A stretch of DNA of 16,674 nucleotides from an uncultured Treponema sp. (lineage in GTDB: Bacteria > Spirochaetota > Spirochaetia > Treponematales > Treponemataceae): positions 1-16,674 of the forward strand of contig CALCRU010000036.1 in assembly GCA_937894335.1 (NCBI GenBank). The letters are read 5' to 3'. Positions 6,932 through 13,966 of the stretch are shown here, in pieces; the stretch's first letter is position 1, and each line of letters starts with the position of its first letter. The notes beneath the pieces are model-generated. The model did not search any database and had not been told where the DNA came from. It saw only the letters and a program-made list of their open reading frames with translations. A program made the position numbers and the translations under genes.

Positions 6932-7780
6932 ATGAAAAGTCAAAGCGCTAGTTTAATTTTACGCCGCAACCTGTGTTACATAGTGTTGATTATACTTACA
7001 ATTTTATCTCTCTTTCCGTTCTTTATTCTGATAATCAACTCTACACGCAGCCACAATCAGATTCAGTTGGGATTTTCCGTCCTTCCTGGAGTTTCTTTCA
7101 TTGATAACTTTAAGACTTTGATTACCAACGATAACATTCCTGTTATGCGCGGTTTGGTAAACTCAGTTTATGTTTCTGCAATGTCTGCCGTTCTTACGAC
7201 ATACTTCTCATGTATGACTGCATACGGCATTTATATGTACCGCTTTAAGGGCCGCCAGTTCAGTTTCCGCTTCATCCTTCTGGTTATGATGGTTCCTGCA
7301 CAGGTTTCTGCAGCTGGTTTCTTAAAGCTTTTGACTAGGCTTGGCATGATGGACAAACTTGTTTCTTTGTACATTCCTGCCATTGCGGCTCCGGTAGTAT
7401 TCTTCTACCTGTATCAGGCTATGGAATCTACACTGCCTTACTCTATCGTAGAAGCGGCTCGTGTAGACGGATGCAACGAGTTTAGGACATTCAATGAAGT
7501 TGCCATTCCAATGATGAAGCCGTCTATTGCTGTTCAGGCAATTTTCGCATTCGTTTCTTCATGGAACAACTACTTTACTCCTGCCTTGGTTATCAGCACC
7601 AAGACCAAGAAGACTGTTCCTATCTTGATTGCAGAGTTGCGCTCGGCCGACTATCAGAAGTTTAACATGGGTACTGTATACATGCAAATCTTCCTTTCTA
7701 TTGTGCCTCTGATGATTGTATACCTGTTCCTGTCACGCAGCATCATTGCTGGTGTTACTGCTGGTGGTGTCAAGGAGTAG
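6932..7780 (+). CDS. Sugar ABC transporter permease, MalG/UgpE type
   Basis: 282 residues with six predicted membrane segments, of the CarB/MalG class of sugar permeases. The EAA loop is at 174-197 (EAARVDGCNEFRTFNEVAIP, then MMKP) and the SSWNNYFTPALV segment at 209-220 is typical of this subunit. It starts 9 nt after the preceding permease stop, with AGGAG (6921-6925) as ribosome site overlapping that stop, so the two permeases are translationally linked. The stop codon TAG (7778-7780) lies inside a perfect 15-bp hairpin that begins the structured 3' region. Confidence 0.93.
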   Translation: MKSQSASLILRRNLCYIVLIILTILSLFPFFILIINSTRSHNQIQLGFSVLPGVSFIDNFKTLITNDNIPVMRGLVNSVYVSAMSAVLTTYFSCMTAYGIYMYRFKGRQFSFRFILLVMMVPAQVSAAGFLKLLTRLGMMDKLVSLYIPAIAAPVVFFYLYQAMESTLPYSIVEAARVDGCNEFRTFNEVAIPMMKPSIAVQAIFAFVSSWNNYFTPALVISTKTKKTVPILIAELRSADYQKFNMGTVYMQIFLSIVPLMIVYLFLSRSIIAGVTAGGVKE

Positions 7781-7808
7781 AAAATCGCATCCTTGCGATT
7801 TTCTACTC
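7775..7808. other. 15-bp perfect hairpin embedding the permease stop codon
   Basis: Bases 7775-7789 (starting GAGTAGAAAATCGCA) pair perfectly with 7794-7808 around the loop TCCT. The stop codon TAG of the MalG-type permease is in the 5' arm. No T-run follows, so it is not a standard terminator. It could stop 3' exonucleases or reduce read-through of the stop codon. Confidence 0.75.
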
Positions 7809-7911
7809 GCGAGTTTTGCAAAAGCAAAACTCGCATGTGCCTTTGGGTAATAGTCTGACGCAACATCCGTGTTGCTACAAGGCGGACTGTTTCCTTTGGC
7901 ATTTTTGCTCT
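7809..7911. repeat. Structured repeat unit A
   Basis: First copy of a ~100-bp element. It has (i) a perfect 11-bp hairpin GCGAGTTTTGC (7809-7819), AAAA loop, GCAAAACTCGC (7824-7834), and (ii) a longer hairpin made of GTGCC (7837-7841) with GGCAT (7898-7902), GGTAATAGTC (7846-7855) with GACTGTTTCC (7885-7894), and a tip hairpin GCAACA (7860-7865), TCCG loop, TGTTGC (7870-7875). The unit ends with a T-rich run (7902-7906). It is not coding. Unit B repeats the layout with compensatory base changes. Confidence 0.75.
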
Positions 7912-8010
7912 GCTAGTTTTGTTAAAAACAAAACTAGCGGGTGCCTTGAGGTAAGAGCTTGACGCGCCCTCCGTGGCGCTTAATGAAGGACTGTTGCCTT
8001 GGCATTCTTG
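7912..8010. repeat. Structured repeat unit B
   Basis: Second copy. The first hairpin is GCTAGTTTTGTT (7912-7923), AAA loop, AACAAAACTAGC (7927-7938). The second has GTGCC (7941-7945) with GGCAT (8001-8005), GGTAA (7950-7954) with TTGCC (7994-7998), and the tip GCGCC (7964-7968) with GGCGC (7975-7979), again around TCCG. Shared stretches with unit A include GTGCCT, GGTAA, TGACGC, TCCGTG, GGACTGTT, CCTT and GGCATT. In the stems several G-C pairs are swapped for A-T pairs or the reverse, keeping the fold. Confidence 0.75.
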
Positions 8011-8070
8011 CTTACCACTTGGGTAAGAGCCTGATGCACACTTGCACGCAACTGCTATAAGTAGTGGGTG
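8011..8070. repeat. Degenerate third repeat unit
   Basis: CTTACC (8011-8016) and GGTAAG (8022-8027) form a 6-bp hairpin. The following TAAGAG..TGATGCA and CTTGCACGCA correspond to the GGTAAGAG..TGACGC and tip-hairpin parts of unit B. CCAC (8015-8018) and GTGG (8064-8067) can close an outer stem. The copy is clearly related but shortened and mutated. Confidence 0.5.
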
Positions 8071-8144
8071 GGCAAATCGGGAACATTTTTTTTCCAGCCC
8101 CTAGGTTATGTCCTAAGGGTAACAAACTGATATGACATTAAAAG

Positions 8145-8171
8145 GCTGTCCTTATGGGGCAGCGTTTTTTT
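8145..8171 (+). terminator. Terminator of the sugar ABC operon
   Basis: GCTGTCC (8145-8151) pairs with GGGCAGC (8157-8163), including one G-U pair, around a 5-nt loop, and is followed by G and seven T (8165-8171). It lies 365 nt past the last permease stop, so the mRNA would carry the whole structured repeat region as a 3' untranslated tail. It ends about 40 nt before the acyl-CoA synthetase start. Confidence 0.75.
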
Positions 8172-8211
8172 GTACTGATACTTTTAATAATCTTAAATTT
8201 AGAGGCGTTTT

Positions 8212-9951
8212 ATGCAAAGCATTAAAAACTATGATCCCTGTTATTTCCTTCCAGAGTTCAAAGGAACCGAATACACTGGTGAGTGGCCCACACTTCCCGA
8301 ACTCTTTAACATAACCACAAAGCGGTTTCCAAACAATGCGTGTTTTACCGACTTTGAAGGTCCAAACGGTTCCCGCAATTCCCTTACATATTCTGAATGT
8401 CGGGAAAACATAGTTTCGCTTGCAAACTTTCTTGCGGCCAACGGTCTCAAGCACGGAGACAGGGTAGCTGTAACTGGTAAGAATTCCCCTGAATGGGCCA
8501 CCGCCTATCTTGCCGCCCTGTATGCTGGCGGAATTGTATGCCCCCTTGACTACGCCTTGCACGAAAACGAACTTGAAAACCTTATGAACACCGCCCGTCC
8601 AAAGTTTCTTTTTGTGGACGATGAAAAATATGCCCACTTTGCGGAAGGTGAGTTTACAAAATCCATAGGATGCAAAGTGTATTCCCTTAGCCCGAAGCAC
8701 AGAGAAGAATATGTTTACAACCTTAAGTCACCCGAAAAAGCAGAAATAATTCCTGCAAGAGAAGACGAAACTGCAGCAATTCTCTTTACAAGCGGAACTA
8801 CTGGTGTGCCAAAGGGTGTAATGCTCAGTCATAAAAATCTTGTCTCTGACTGTTTTGCGGCCCAGACCCACATGATTCTGTACAATACTGATGTTTTCTA
8901 TGCATTGCTTCCAATCCATCATGCATATACCATGCTTGCTGTTTTTATAGAAACGATTTCTGTTGGTGCCGAAATTGTCTTTGGTAAGAGTCTTGCTGTA
9001 AGCCGAATGTTAAAGGAACTGGAGGAAGGTCGCATAACCATGCTACTGGGAGTGCCGCTTCTCTTTAACAAACTGGCAGCTGGTATTATTAAGGGTATTC
9101 GGGACAAGGGACCTGTAGTTTACGGAATTATGCGCTTTTTGATGAGCCTGCTGTATGTAATTAAGAAACTCTTTAGGCTTAATCCTGGAAAGCATGTGTT
9201 TAAGGCAGTTCTTAAACAGGCCCATATTTCTACTGTAAGAATTGCAATTTGCGGTGGCGGACCTCTTGCACCCAGCGTATTCAAATTCTTCAATCAACTT
9301 GGAATTGACTTTGTTCAGGGCTACGGACTTACCGAAACTTCACCAATTATTGCCCTTAACCCCATAGAGCATTTTAAGATTCACAGTGTCGGACATATTT
9401 TTGAAGGTTACGAAGAAATGAAAATCCTTGATCCCAACGAAGATGGCATAGGCGAAATTGCCGTTAAGGGGTCAATGGTTATGCAGGGGTACTACAACAT
9501 GCCCGAAGAAACTGCAAAAGTCTTTACCCAAGACGGCTGGTTTAAAACCGGAGACTTGGGCTGGCTAGACAAGGAAAACTACCTTATGCTTTCTGGTCGT
9601 GCAAAGAACATGATTGTTACCGAAGGCGGAAAAAATGTTTACCCAGAAGAAATAGAAGACGCCTTTCAGCTTGAAACCGACATTGAGCAGATTATGGTGC
9701 GTGGTTATGTTGCAAACGAGGCGACTCGCAGCGAAGAACTTGAGGCACTTATCTATCCGGCAGAAGATATGCTTAAACGCCTTGGACTTGACCGTTCCGC
9801 AAAAATGCAGGGCAGTCAGGTTCAGACAGAACTTGAGGCCATTGTTTCAAAAATCAACAAGGGACTTCAGCCTTACCAGCGCATAACAAAAGTTACCGTG
9901 CTGGACAAGCCGCTTGAAATGACCACAACAAAGAAAATAAAGCGCTTTTAA
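8212..9951 (+). CDS. AMP-binding long-chain acyl-CoA synthetase-like enzyme
   Basis: 579 residues of the acyl-adenylate-forming superfamily, probably a long-chain fatty acid-CoA (or acyl-ACP) ligase that activates exogenous fatty acids with ATP. Core motifs: the P-loop-like FTSGTTGVPKG at 192-202, HH at 236-237, YGLTETSP at 371-378, WFKTGDLGW at 443-451 with Asp448, GRAKNMIVTEGGKNVYPEEI at 462-481, and a C-terminal catalytic Lys (575) in TTTKKIKR. The insertion with hydrophobic helices at about 300-330 is typical of membrane-associated long-chain members. Chain-length preference cannot be read directly. AGAGG at 8201-8205 sets the start. The esterase gene follows after 2 nt, so the pair may work together in lipid or ester metabolism. 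Confidence 0.92.
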   Translation: MQSIKNYDPCYFLPEFKGTEYTGEWPTLPELFNITTKRFPNNACFTDFEGPNGSRNSLTYSECRENIVSLANFLAANGLKHGDRVAVTGKNSPEWATAYLAALYAGGIVCPLDYALHENELENLMNTARPKFLFVDDEKYAHFAEGEFTKSIGCKVYSLSPKHREEYVYNLKSPEKAEIIPAREDETAAILFTSGTTGVPKGVMLSHKNLVSDCFAAQTHMILYNTDVFYALLPIHHAYTMLAVFIETISVGAEIVFGKSLAVSRMLKELEEGRITMLLGVPLLFNKLAAGIIKGIRDKGPVVYGIMRFLMSLLYVIKKLFRLNPGKHVFKAVLKQAHISTVRIAICGGGPLAPSVFKFFNQLGIDFVQGYGLTETSPIIALNPIEHFKIHSVGHIFEGYEEMKILDPNEDGIGEIAVKGSMVMQGYYNMPEETAKVFTQDGWFKTGDLGWLDKENYLMLSGRAKNMIVTEGGKNVYPEEIEDAFQLETDIEQIMVRGYVANEATRSEELEALIYPAEDMLKRLGLDRSAKMQGSQVQTELEAIVSKINKGLQPYQRITKVTVLDKPLEMTTTKKIKRF

Positions 9952-9953
9952 CT

Positions 9954-10880
9954 ATGGTAAAACTGATTTACAAAATTGCCGCAGGAAAAATCCGCAGAGA
10001 CTCTAGCACTAACGACAAAAAGCGAGATGCTGGAAGAAAGACTCCCGATGATATAGTTCGCTACGACAACATTCTGTACGGTGACGATGTAAAATGGAAG
10101 AAGTGGCAGTTGCTGGATGTTTACCGTCCGCGCAGTGCAGTTTCTGACTCTGGAGAACTTAAAGCTCTTCCTGTAATTGTCATCGTTCACGGTGGTGCAT
10201 GGGTTTACGGCGACAAGGATGTGTATCAGTTTTACGCAATGAACCTTGCCCAAAGAGGGTTTGCCGTAGTCAACTATTCATACAGGCTTGCTCCAGAGGT
10301 ACGCTTTCCCGCTTCTCTCGAAGATACAGAAAAAGTTTTTGAATGGATTTGCAACAAGGCTTCCGTCTACGGCTTTGACACTCAGAATGTATTTGCTGCA
10401 GGAGATTCTGCTGGTGGACACCTTCTTGGCCTGTATGCTTCTGCACTTTCTAATCCTGACTATGGGGCAAATTTTCCCTTTATCAGAAACAAAAATCTTG
10501 TTCTTAGGGGGCTGGCCTTAAACTGCGGAAAATACCGCATGCATGCAGACCTTGATACAAATCCCCAGTTGCGTCTGCTTTTAAATGCCTTTATGCCGCA
10601 AGGTGGTAGTCTCGACGAACTAAAACTCATAGACGCTTCAGCCCATGTTACAAATAATTTTCCGCCAACTTTCGTAATGACATGCAGGGGAGACTTTCTT
10701 TTGTCCGAGGCATCATTTATGAAAGAGGCATTGGAAAATGCCGGAGTGCGCTACGAGTTCCGCTGTTACGGTACAGAAGAAGAACCTTTATGGCATGTAT
10801 TCCATTGTACCATAGACTTGCCCCAAGCTGTATTGTGCAACGACGAAGAGTGTGCTTTTTTTAAGTCATGTATGGCATAG
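9954..10880 (+). CDS. Alpha/beta-hydrolase esterase (HSL/BD-FAE type)
   Basis: 308 residues, cytoplasmic (no signal peptide), with a basic N-terminal 30 residues. The hormone-sensitive-lipase type fold shows the oxyanion motif HGGAW at 79-83, the nucleophile elbow GDSAGG at 150-155 (Ser152), the likely acid Asp247 (CRGDFL) and the likely catalytic His281 (WHVF). The substrate is probably a small ester, carboxylic or acyl; nothing narrows it further. It begins 2 nt after the acyl-CoA synthetase stop and has no Shine-Dalgarno of its own, so translation is probably coupled by termination and reinitiation. The last four codons overlap nothing; the pyrF promoter begins within them. Confidence 0.88.
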   Translation: MVKLIYKIAAGKIRRDSSTNDKKRDAGRKTPDDIVRYDNILYGDDVKWKKWQLLDVYRPRSAVSDSGELKALPVIVIVHGGAWVYGDKDVYQFYAMNLAQRGFAVVNYSYRLAPEVRFPASLEDTEKVFEWICNKASVYGFDTQNVFAAGDSAGGHLLGLYASALSNPDYGANFPFIRNKNLVLRGLALNCGKYRMHADLDTNPQLRLLLNAFMPQGGSLDELKLIDASAHVTNNFPPTFVMTCRGDFLLSEASFMKEALENAGVRYEFRCYGTEEEPLWHVFHCTIDLPQAVLCNDEECAFFKSCMA

Positions 10881-10901
10881 AACTTGCTTCCGTGCTATAC
10901 T
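10872..10901 (+). promoter_or_regulatory. Extended -10 promoter of pyrF, apparently leaderless
   Basis: TGC-TATACT (10893-10901) is an extended -10 element, with a poor -35 ATGGCA (10872-10877) at 18 bp. The -10 box ends 6 nt before the ATG at 10908, so +1 should fall on the start codon. There is no ribosome site before this ATG. Confidence 0.55.
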
Positions 10902-10907
10902 GTGCCC

Positions 10908-11825
10908 ATGATACATCAGATGCAAAAATTACAGTCTCTGGCTGTAGAAAACGGTCCCCTTTGTGTTGGTCTTGATACAGACCCTTCATATCTTCCCAAA
11001 AATGTTCTGGAACAGTATGCTTCTCCGTCTAAGGCGGTTCTGGCTTACAATAAAAAACTGATTGAACGCATTGCAGAAGAAAAGCTTGCCTGCTGCTTTA
11101 AAGTTCAGATTGCATATTACGAGGCAATGGGACTTGAGGGCATGGAAACCTATGCAAAGACTTTGCATGCTGTGCGTGACACAGGACTTGTTTGCATAAG
11201 CGACATTAAAAGGGGCGACATTGGCGCAACAAGTGACGCTTACGCCAAGGCACATTTTACTGGCGATTTTGAAACGGACATCATTACAATAAATCCCTAC
11301 ATGGGATTCGACACCCTACAACCCTTTACAAAATACAGTTCTCCCGACTGTGGAGGAAAGGCTGCCTTTGTTCTTTTGTGCACTTCTAACCCTGGCATGA
11401 CAGACATAGAGCATCAGGTTTTAAAAGACGGAACCCTTCTGCTGGAACGAGTTGGTAACGAAATAAACCGCATTGGAAAAGAGTGGGCTTCTTCTTACCC
11501 AGAACAAACATGCGGAATTTTTGGAGCAGTTGTTGGTGCAACTCAAGAAGGTGATGCAAGAATCTTACGGGAAAAATATTCTGACACATTCTTTTTAATT
11601 CCAGGCTACGGTGCTCAGGGTGGAGCAGCTCGCATTGCCGCCACACTTTTGCTTAAGGCCGGAGGTACTGTAAATTCTTCTCGGGGAATTTTGTGCGCAT
11701 GGAAAAAAGACGAAGCGTGCAGTAAGGCAAATGTTACCCTTGACGACATAGTTAATTCCGCTGTTAAGGCTGCAAGGTTTTCAAAAGAAGATTTGTGTAG
11801 CGCAAAAAAAAGGCTGGAGCAGTAA
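10908..11825 (+). CDS. pyrF: Orotidine 5'-phosphate decarboxylase
   Basis: 305 residues from the ATG at 10908. It decarboxylates OMP to UMP, the last step of pyrimidine synthesis. It belongs to the longer type 2 OMP decarboxylases: CVGLDTDPSYLP at 19-30, FKVQIAYYEAMG at 64-75, the catalytic DIKRGDI at 99-105 (Asp99, Lys101, Asp104), NPYMGFD at 129-135, VVGAT at 208-212, IPGYGAQGG at 231-239 and the phosphate-binding Ser-Arg-Gly at 258-260. An in-frame TTG at 10884 would add eight residues, but it lies between the -35 and -10 elements and lacks a ribosome site, so ATG 10908 is preferred. The pyrK-pyrD fusion follows after 2 nt. Confidence 0.93.
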   Translation: MIHQMQKLQSLAVENGPLCVGLDTDPSYLPKNVLEQYASPSKAVLAYNKKLIERIAEEKLACCFKVQIAYYEAMGLEGMETYAKTLHAVRDTGLVCISDIKRGDIGATSDAYAKAHFTGDFETDIITINPYMGFDTLQPFTKYSSPDCGGKAAFVLLCTSNPGMTDIEHQVLKDGTLLLERVGNEINRIGKEWASSYPEQTCGIFGAVVGATQEGDARILREKYSDTFFLIPGYGAQGGAARIAATLLLKAGGTVNSSRGILCAWKKDEACSKANVTLDDIVNSAVKAARFSKEDLCSAKKRLEQ

Positions 11826-11827
11826 TC

Positions 11828-13636
11828 ATGAAAGACAGACCCTTGGTAGACAAAGACGGAAAAGGCATTCAGTTTGCAGGCGAAGTTGCGGTAGACTTTT
11901 GCCGTATTGTAGACGGTCAGCCCAATGTATATCTTTTGCAGACAACGATTCCCCTTGAGCGCGAGTCTCAACTTCTTCCGCAGCCAGGTCAGTTCTACAT
12001 GATTCGCAGTGCAAAAAGTTCGGTGCAGTTTAACAGACCTATTTCTGTTTACAGCGCCCAAGAAATCCGTAAAGAAAAAAATCGTCAGGTGTGCATTCAG
12101 TTTTTAATTTTACAGAAAGGCGAAGGAACTAGGGAACTGTGTCATCTTCTTCCTGGCGAAAAAATGAATCTTCTTGGTCCCGTAGGAAATGCATTTTCTT
12201 CCGTAGCGGATTTAAAAGACAAAGAAAATAAAATCTGTATTGTGGGCGGAGGAATTGGAGTTGCACCCGTTGCCTTTTTTGCTTCTTCTCTTAAGCCTGA
12301 GTCCTACGACTTTTATGCCAGCTTTAAGTCTGGTTCTTACGGACTGGAAAACATTAGAGCAAGAAATCTTGTAGTAACTACGGATGACGGTTCTGTGGGC
12401 ATTAAGGGAATGTTGCCTGCTGCCCTAAATGCACAGACTGTAAAGGAAAAGGGCTACACCTGCATTTATGCCTGCGGACCTACCCCCATGCTTTCTTATG
12501 TTCAGGGTCTTGCAAAGGAGTGCGGAATAAAGGCTTACCTTAGCGTAGAACACAGAATGCTCTGCGGAGTTGGAGCCTGTCTTGGCTGTACCATAAAAAC
12601 AAGAGCCGGAGTGCTTCGCGTCTGCAAAGATGGCCCCGTGTTTGATTCCGACATTCTTCTGTTCCAGTCTCCTCTTCCTAGGTCAGTACCTCTTGCTCAA
12701 AATGATCAGCCAGACTTAGGCGTAACAATATGTGGCGTGCATTTTAAAAATCCTGTCTTTGCCGCTTCTGGAACATTTGGTTACGGAGAGTCTTACCGTG
12801 GTTTTGCGGATGTTGCTGAGTGGGGCGCCCTGTGCTCAAAGGGAACTACACTGGAAAGCCGCGACGGAAATGCAGGCGAGCGGATTATAGAAATTGCTTC
12901 GGGTAACATCAATTCAATCGGACTTCAAAACCCCGGTTTGGATGAGGTTATAAAAAACGAACTTCCCGACATGATGTCTCTTGAGCCGGTAACAATTTTA
13001 AATCTTGCAGGAAGCGACATTGCATCTTATGCGGAAGGAGCCAGACTTCTAGATGCCACAGATGTTCCCATGATAGAGCTTAACATAAGTTGCCCCAATG
13101 TTAAGACAGGAGGACACGCCTGGGGAATGAATCCAGATGCCGCCTTTGAATGCGTAAGTGCCGTCCGTGCTGCAACAAAAAAGCCACTCATGGTAAAGCT
13201 TTCTCCAAATGCGCCAGACCTTCGTGCCGTTGCCCTTGCCTGCATTAAAGCCGGAGCGGATGCCCTTAGCCTAGTAAACACTTTTTCTGCAACAGCAATA
13301 GACATAGAAACAGGCAGACCCTTCTTTAACAACATAAGAGCTGGAATGTGCGGTCCTGCAATTAAGCCGCTTGCCCTACGCATGGTTTACGATGTGGTGG
13401 AAGAAATAAATAAACTGCCAGAAGAAGATAGAGTTCCAGTTGTTGGCATTGGAGGAATTACCACATGGCAGGATGCTGTTGAATTTATTATGGCGGGAGC
13501 AGTAGCCGTAGAAGTGGGAACAGGAGTCTTTACAAATCCCCATGTTGCCCGTGACATAACGGAAGGTCTTTCTGCATTCATGAAGCGCAAGGGATACAAA
13601 ACTGTTTATGATTTTTGCGGTCTGGCTCAGCGTTAG
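11828..13636 (+). CDS. pyrKD: Fused PyrK-PyrD: NAD-dependent dihydroorotate dehydrogenase, class 1B
   Basis: One 602-residue chain joins two proteins that are usually separate. Residues about 15-285 are PyrK, the electron-transfer subunit: FAD site RPISVYS (70-76), nucleotide-binding GGGIGVAP (140-147) and the [2Fe-2S] cysteines 246, 251, 254 and 266. From about 297 follows PyrD1B, which binds FMN and oxidises dihydroorotate to orotate: NSIGLQNPG (362-370), catalytic Cys422 in NISCPNVKTGG, KLSPN (458-462), GIGGI (540-544) and VGTGVF (563-568). The linker is short (about 286-296). No frameshift or stop is seen, so the fusion looks real. The enzyme would pass electrons to NAD+, fitting an anaerobe. 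It starts 2 nt after pyrF, with GGAG at 11816-11819. pyrE is not in the window. Confidence 0.93.
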   Translation: MKDRPLVDKDGKGIQFAGEVAVDFCRIVDGQPNVYLLQTTIPLERESQLLPQPGQFYMIRSAKSSVQFNRPISVYSAQEIRKEKNRQVCIQFLILQKGEGTRELCHLLPGEKMNLLGPVGNAFSSVADLKDKENKICIVGGGIGVAPVAFFASSLKPESYDFYASFKSGSYGLENIRARNLVVTTDDGSVGIKGMLPAALNAQTVKEKGYTCIYACGPTPMLSYVQGLAKECGIKAYLSVEHRMLCGVGACLGCTIKTRAGVLRVCKDGPVFDSDILLFQSPLPRSVPLAQNDQPDLGVTICGVHFKNPVFAASGTFGYGESYRGFADVAEWGALCSKGTTLESRDGNAGERIIEIASGNINSIGLQNPGLDEVIKNELPDMMSLEPVTILNLAGSDIASYAEGARLLDATDVPMIELNISCPNVKTGGHAWGMNPDAAFECVSAVRAATKKPLMVKLSPNAPDLRAVALACIKAGADALSLVNTFSATAIDIETGRPFFNNIRAGMCGPAIKPLALRMVYDVVEEINKLPEEDRVPVVGIGGITTWQDAVEFIMAGAVAVEVGTGVFTNPHVARDITEGLSAFMKRKGYKTVYDFCGLAQR

Positions 13637-13923
13637 CCCTTAAGGGTGCTGTTCCATTCTTCTATGAGGGAGTCGTAGACATAATCCTTAAGGTCGATTA
13701 TCATGGAAACTTTTTCTGCCATGTCGCCTACAACGCATATTGTCTTTATCTGCTCAAACTTAAGACCATTCAGGTAAGAGATGCACCGCTCCAAGGTCGT
13801 AATAAATTTCTCCTGATCAGCCTTACTTTTTTTTGTGGACTTTAAAATAGAATTCCATAAGTAGTCTGCATCTTTAGAGAAAGAATCAAAATCCGCTGGA
13901 AGCATGTCTTTTACATCCGCCAT
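13633..13923 (-). CDS. Small acidic helical protein of unknown function
   Basis: 96 residues from the ATG at 13923. It looks soluble and mainly helical, rich in Asp, Glu, Lys and Ser, with one Cys pair region (Cys47 and Cys62 approximately). No signal peptide or known motif is seen, and I do not recognise the family. A TTG further upstream (13938) is in frame but lies inside the promoter, so ATG 13923 is the likely start. The -10 box is 6 nt before it and there is no ribosome site. Its TAA stop overlaps the pyrKD TAG by 3 bases (13633-13636 region), so the two genes are tail-to-tail with no terminator between. It follows creD on the same strand but has its own promoter. Confidence 0.75.
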   Translation of the reverse strand: MADVKDMLPADFDSFSKDADYLWNSILKSTKKSKADQEKFITTLERCISYLNGLKFEQIKTICVVGDMAEKVSMIIDLKDYVYDSLIEEWNSTLKG

Positions 13924-13929
13924 ACTTAT

Positions 13930-13958
13930 ATTATCCAACGGATTTTTAAATTTGTCAA
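13930..13958 (-). promoter_or_regulatory. Strong promoter of the small acidic gene, apparently leaderless
   Basis: On the - strand a perfect TTGACA (13958-13953), a 17-bp spacer and GATAAT (13935-13930). The -10 box ends 6 nt before the ATG at 13923, as for nlpC. The sequence around the start, GATAATATAAGTATG, differs from the nlpC one, GATAATATCAGTATG, by a single base. Confidence 0.72.
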
Positions 13959-13966
13959 ACTAAAAA

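Noticed and set aside
7809..8070. CRISPR array
   Set aside because: Repeats are ~100 bp, imperfect, contiguous and palindromic, without unique spacers or cas genes.
8152..8700. 182-aa open frame antisense to the acyl-CoA synthetase
   Set aside because: It lies opposite a gene with all expected motifs, has no recognisable content and begins without a ribosome site.
10884..10907. Upstream TTG start for pyrF
   Set aside because: It lies between the -35 and -10 elements, has no ribosome site, and the conserved protein begins after the ATG at 10908.
13637..13650. Palindrome CCCTTAAGGG at the end of pyrKD
   Set aside because: Short, inside the coding end of the convergent gene, with no loop and no T-run; probably chance.
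13924..13938. TTG start for the small acidic gene
   Set aside because: It is located upstream of the -10 box and would not be in the transcript.
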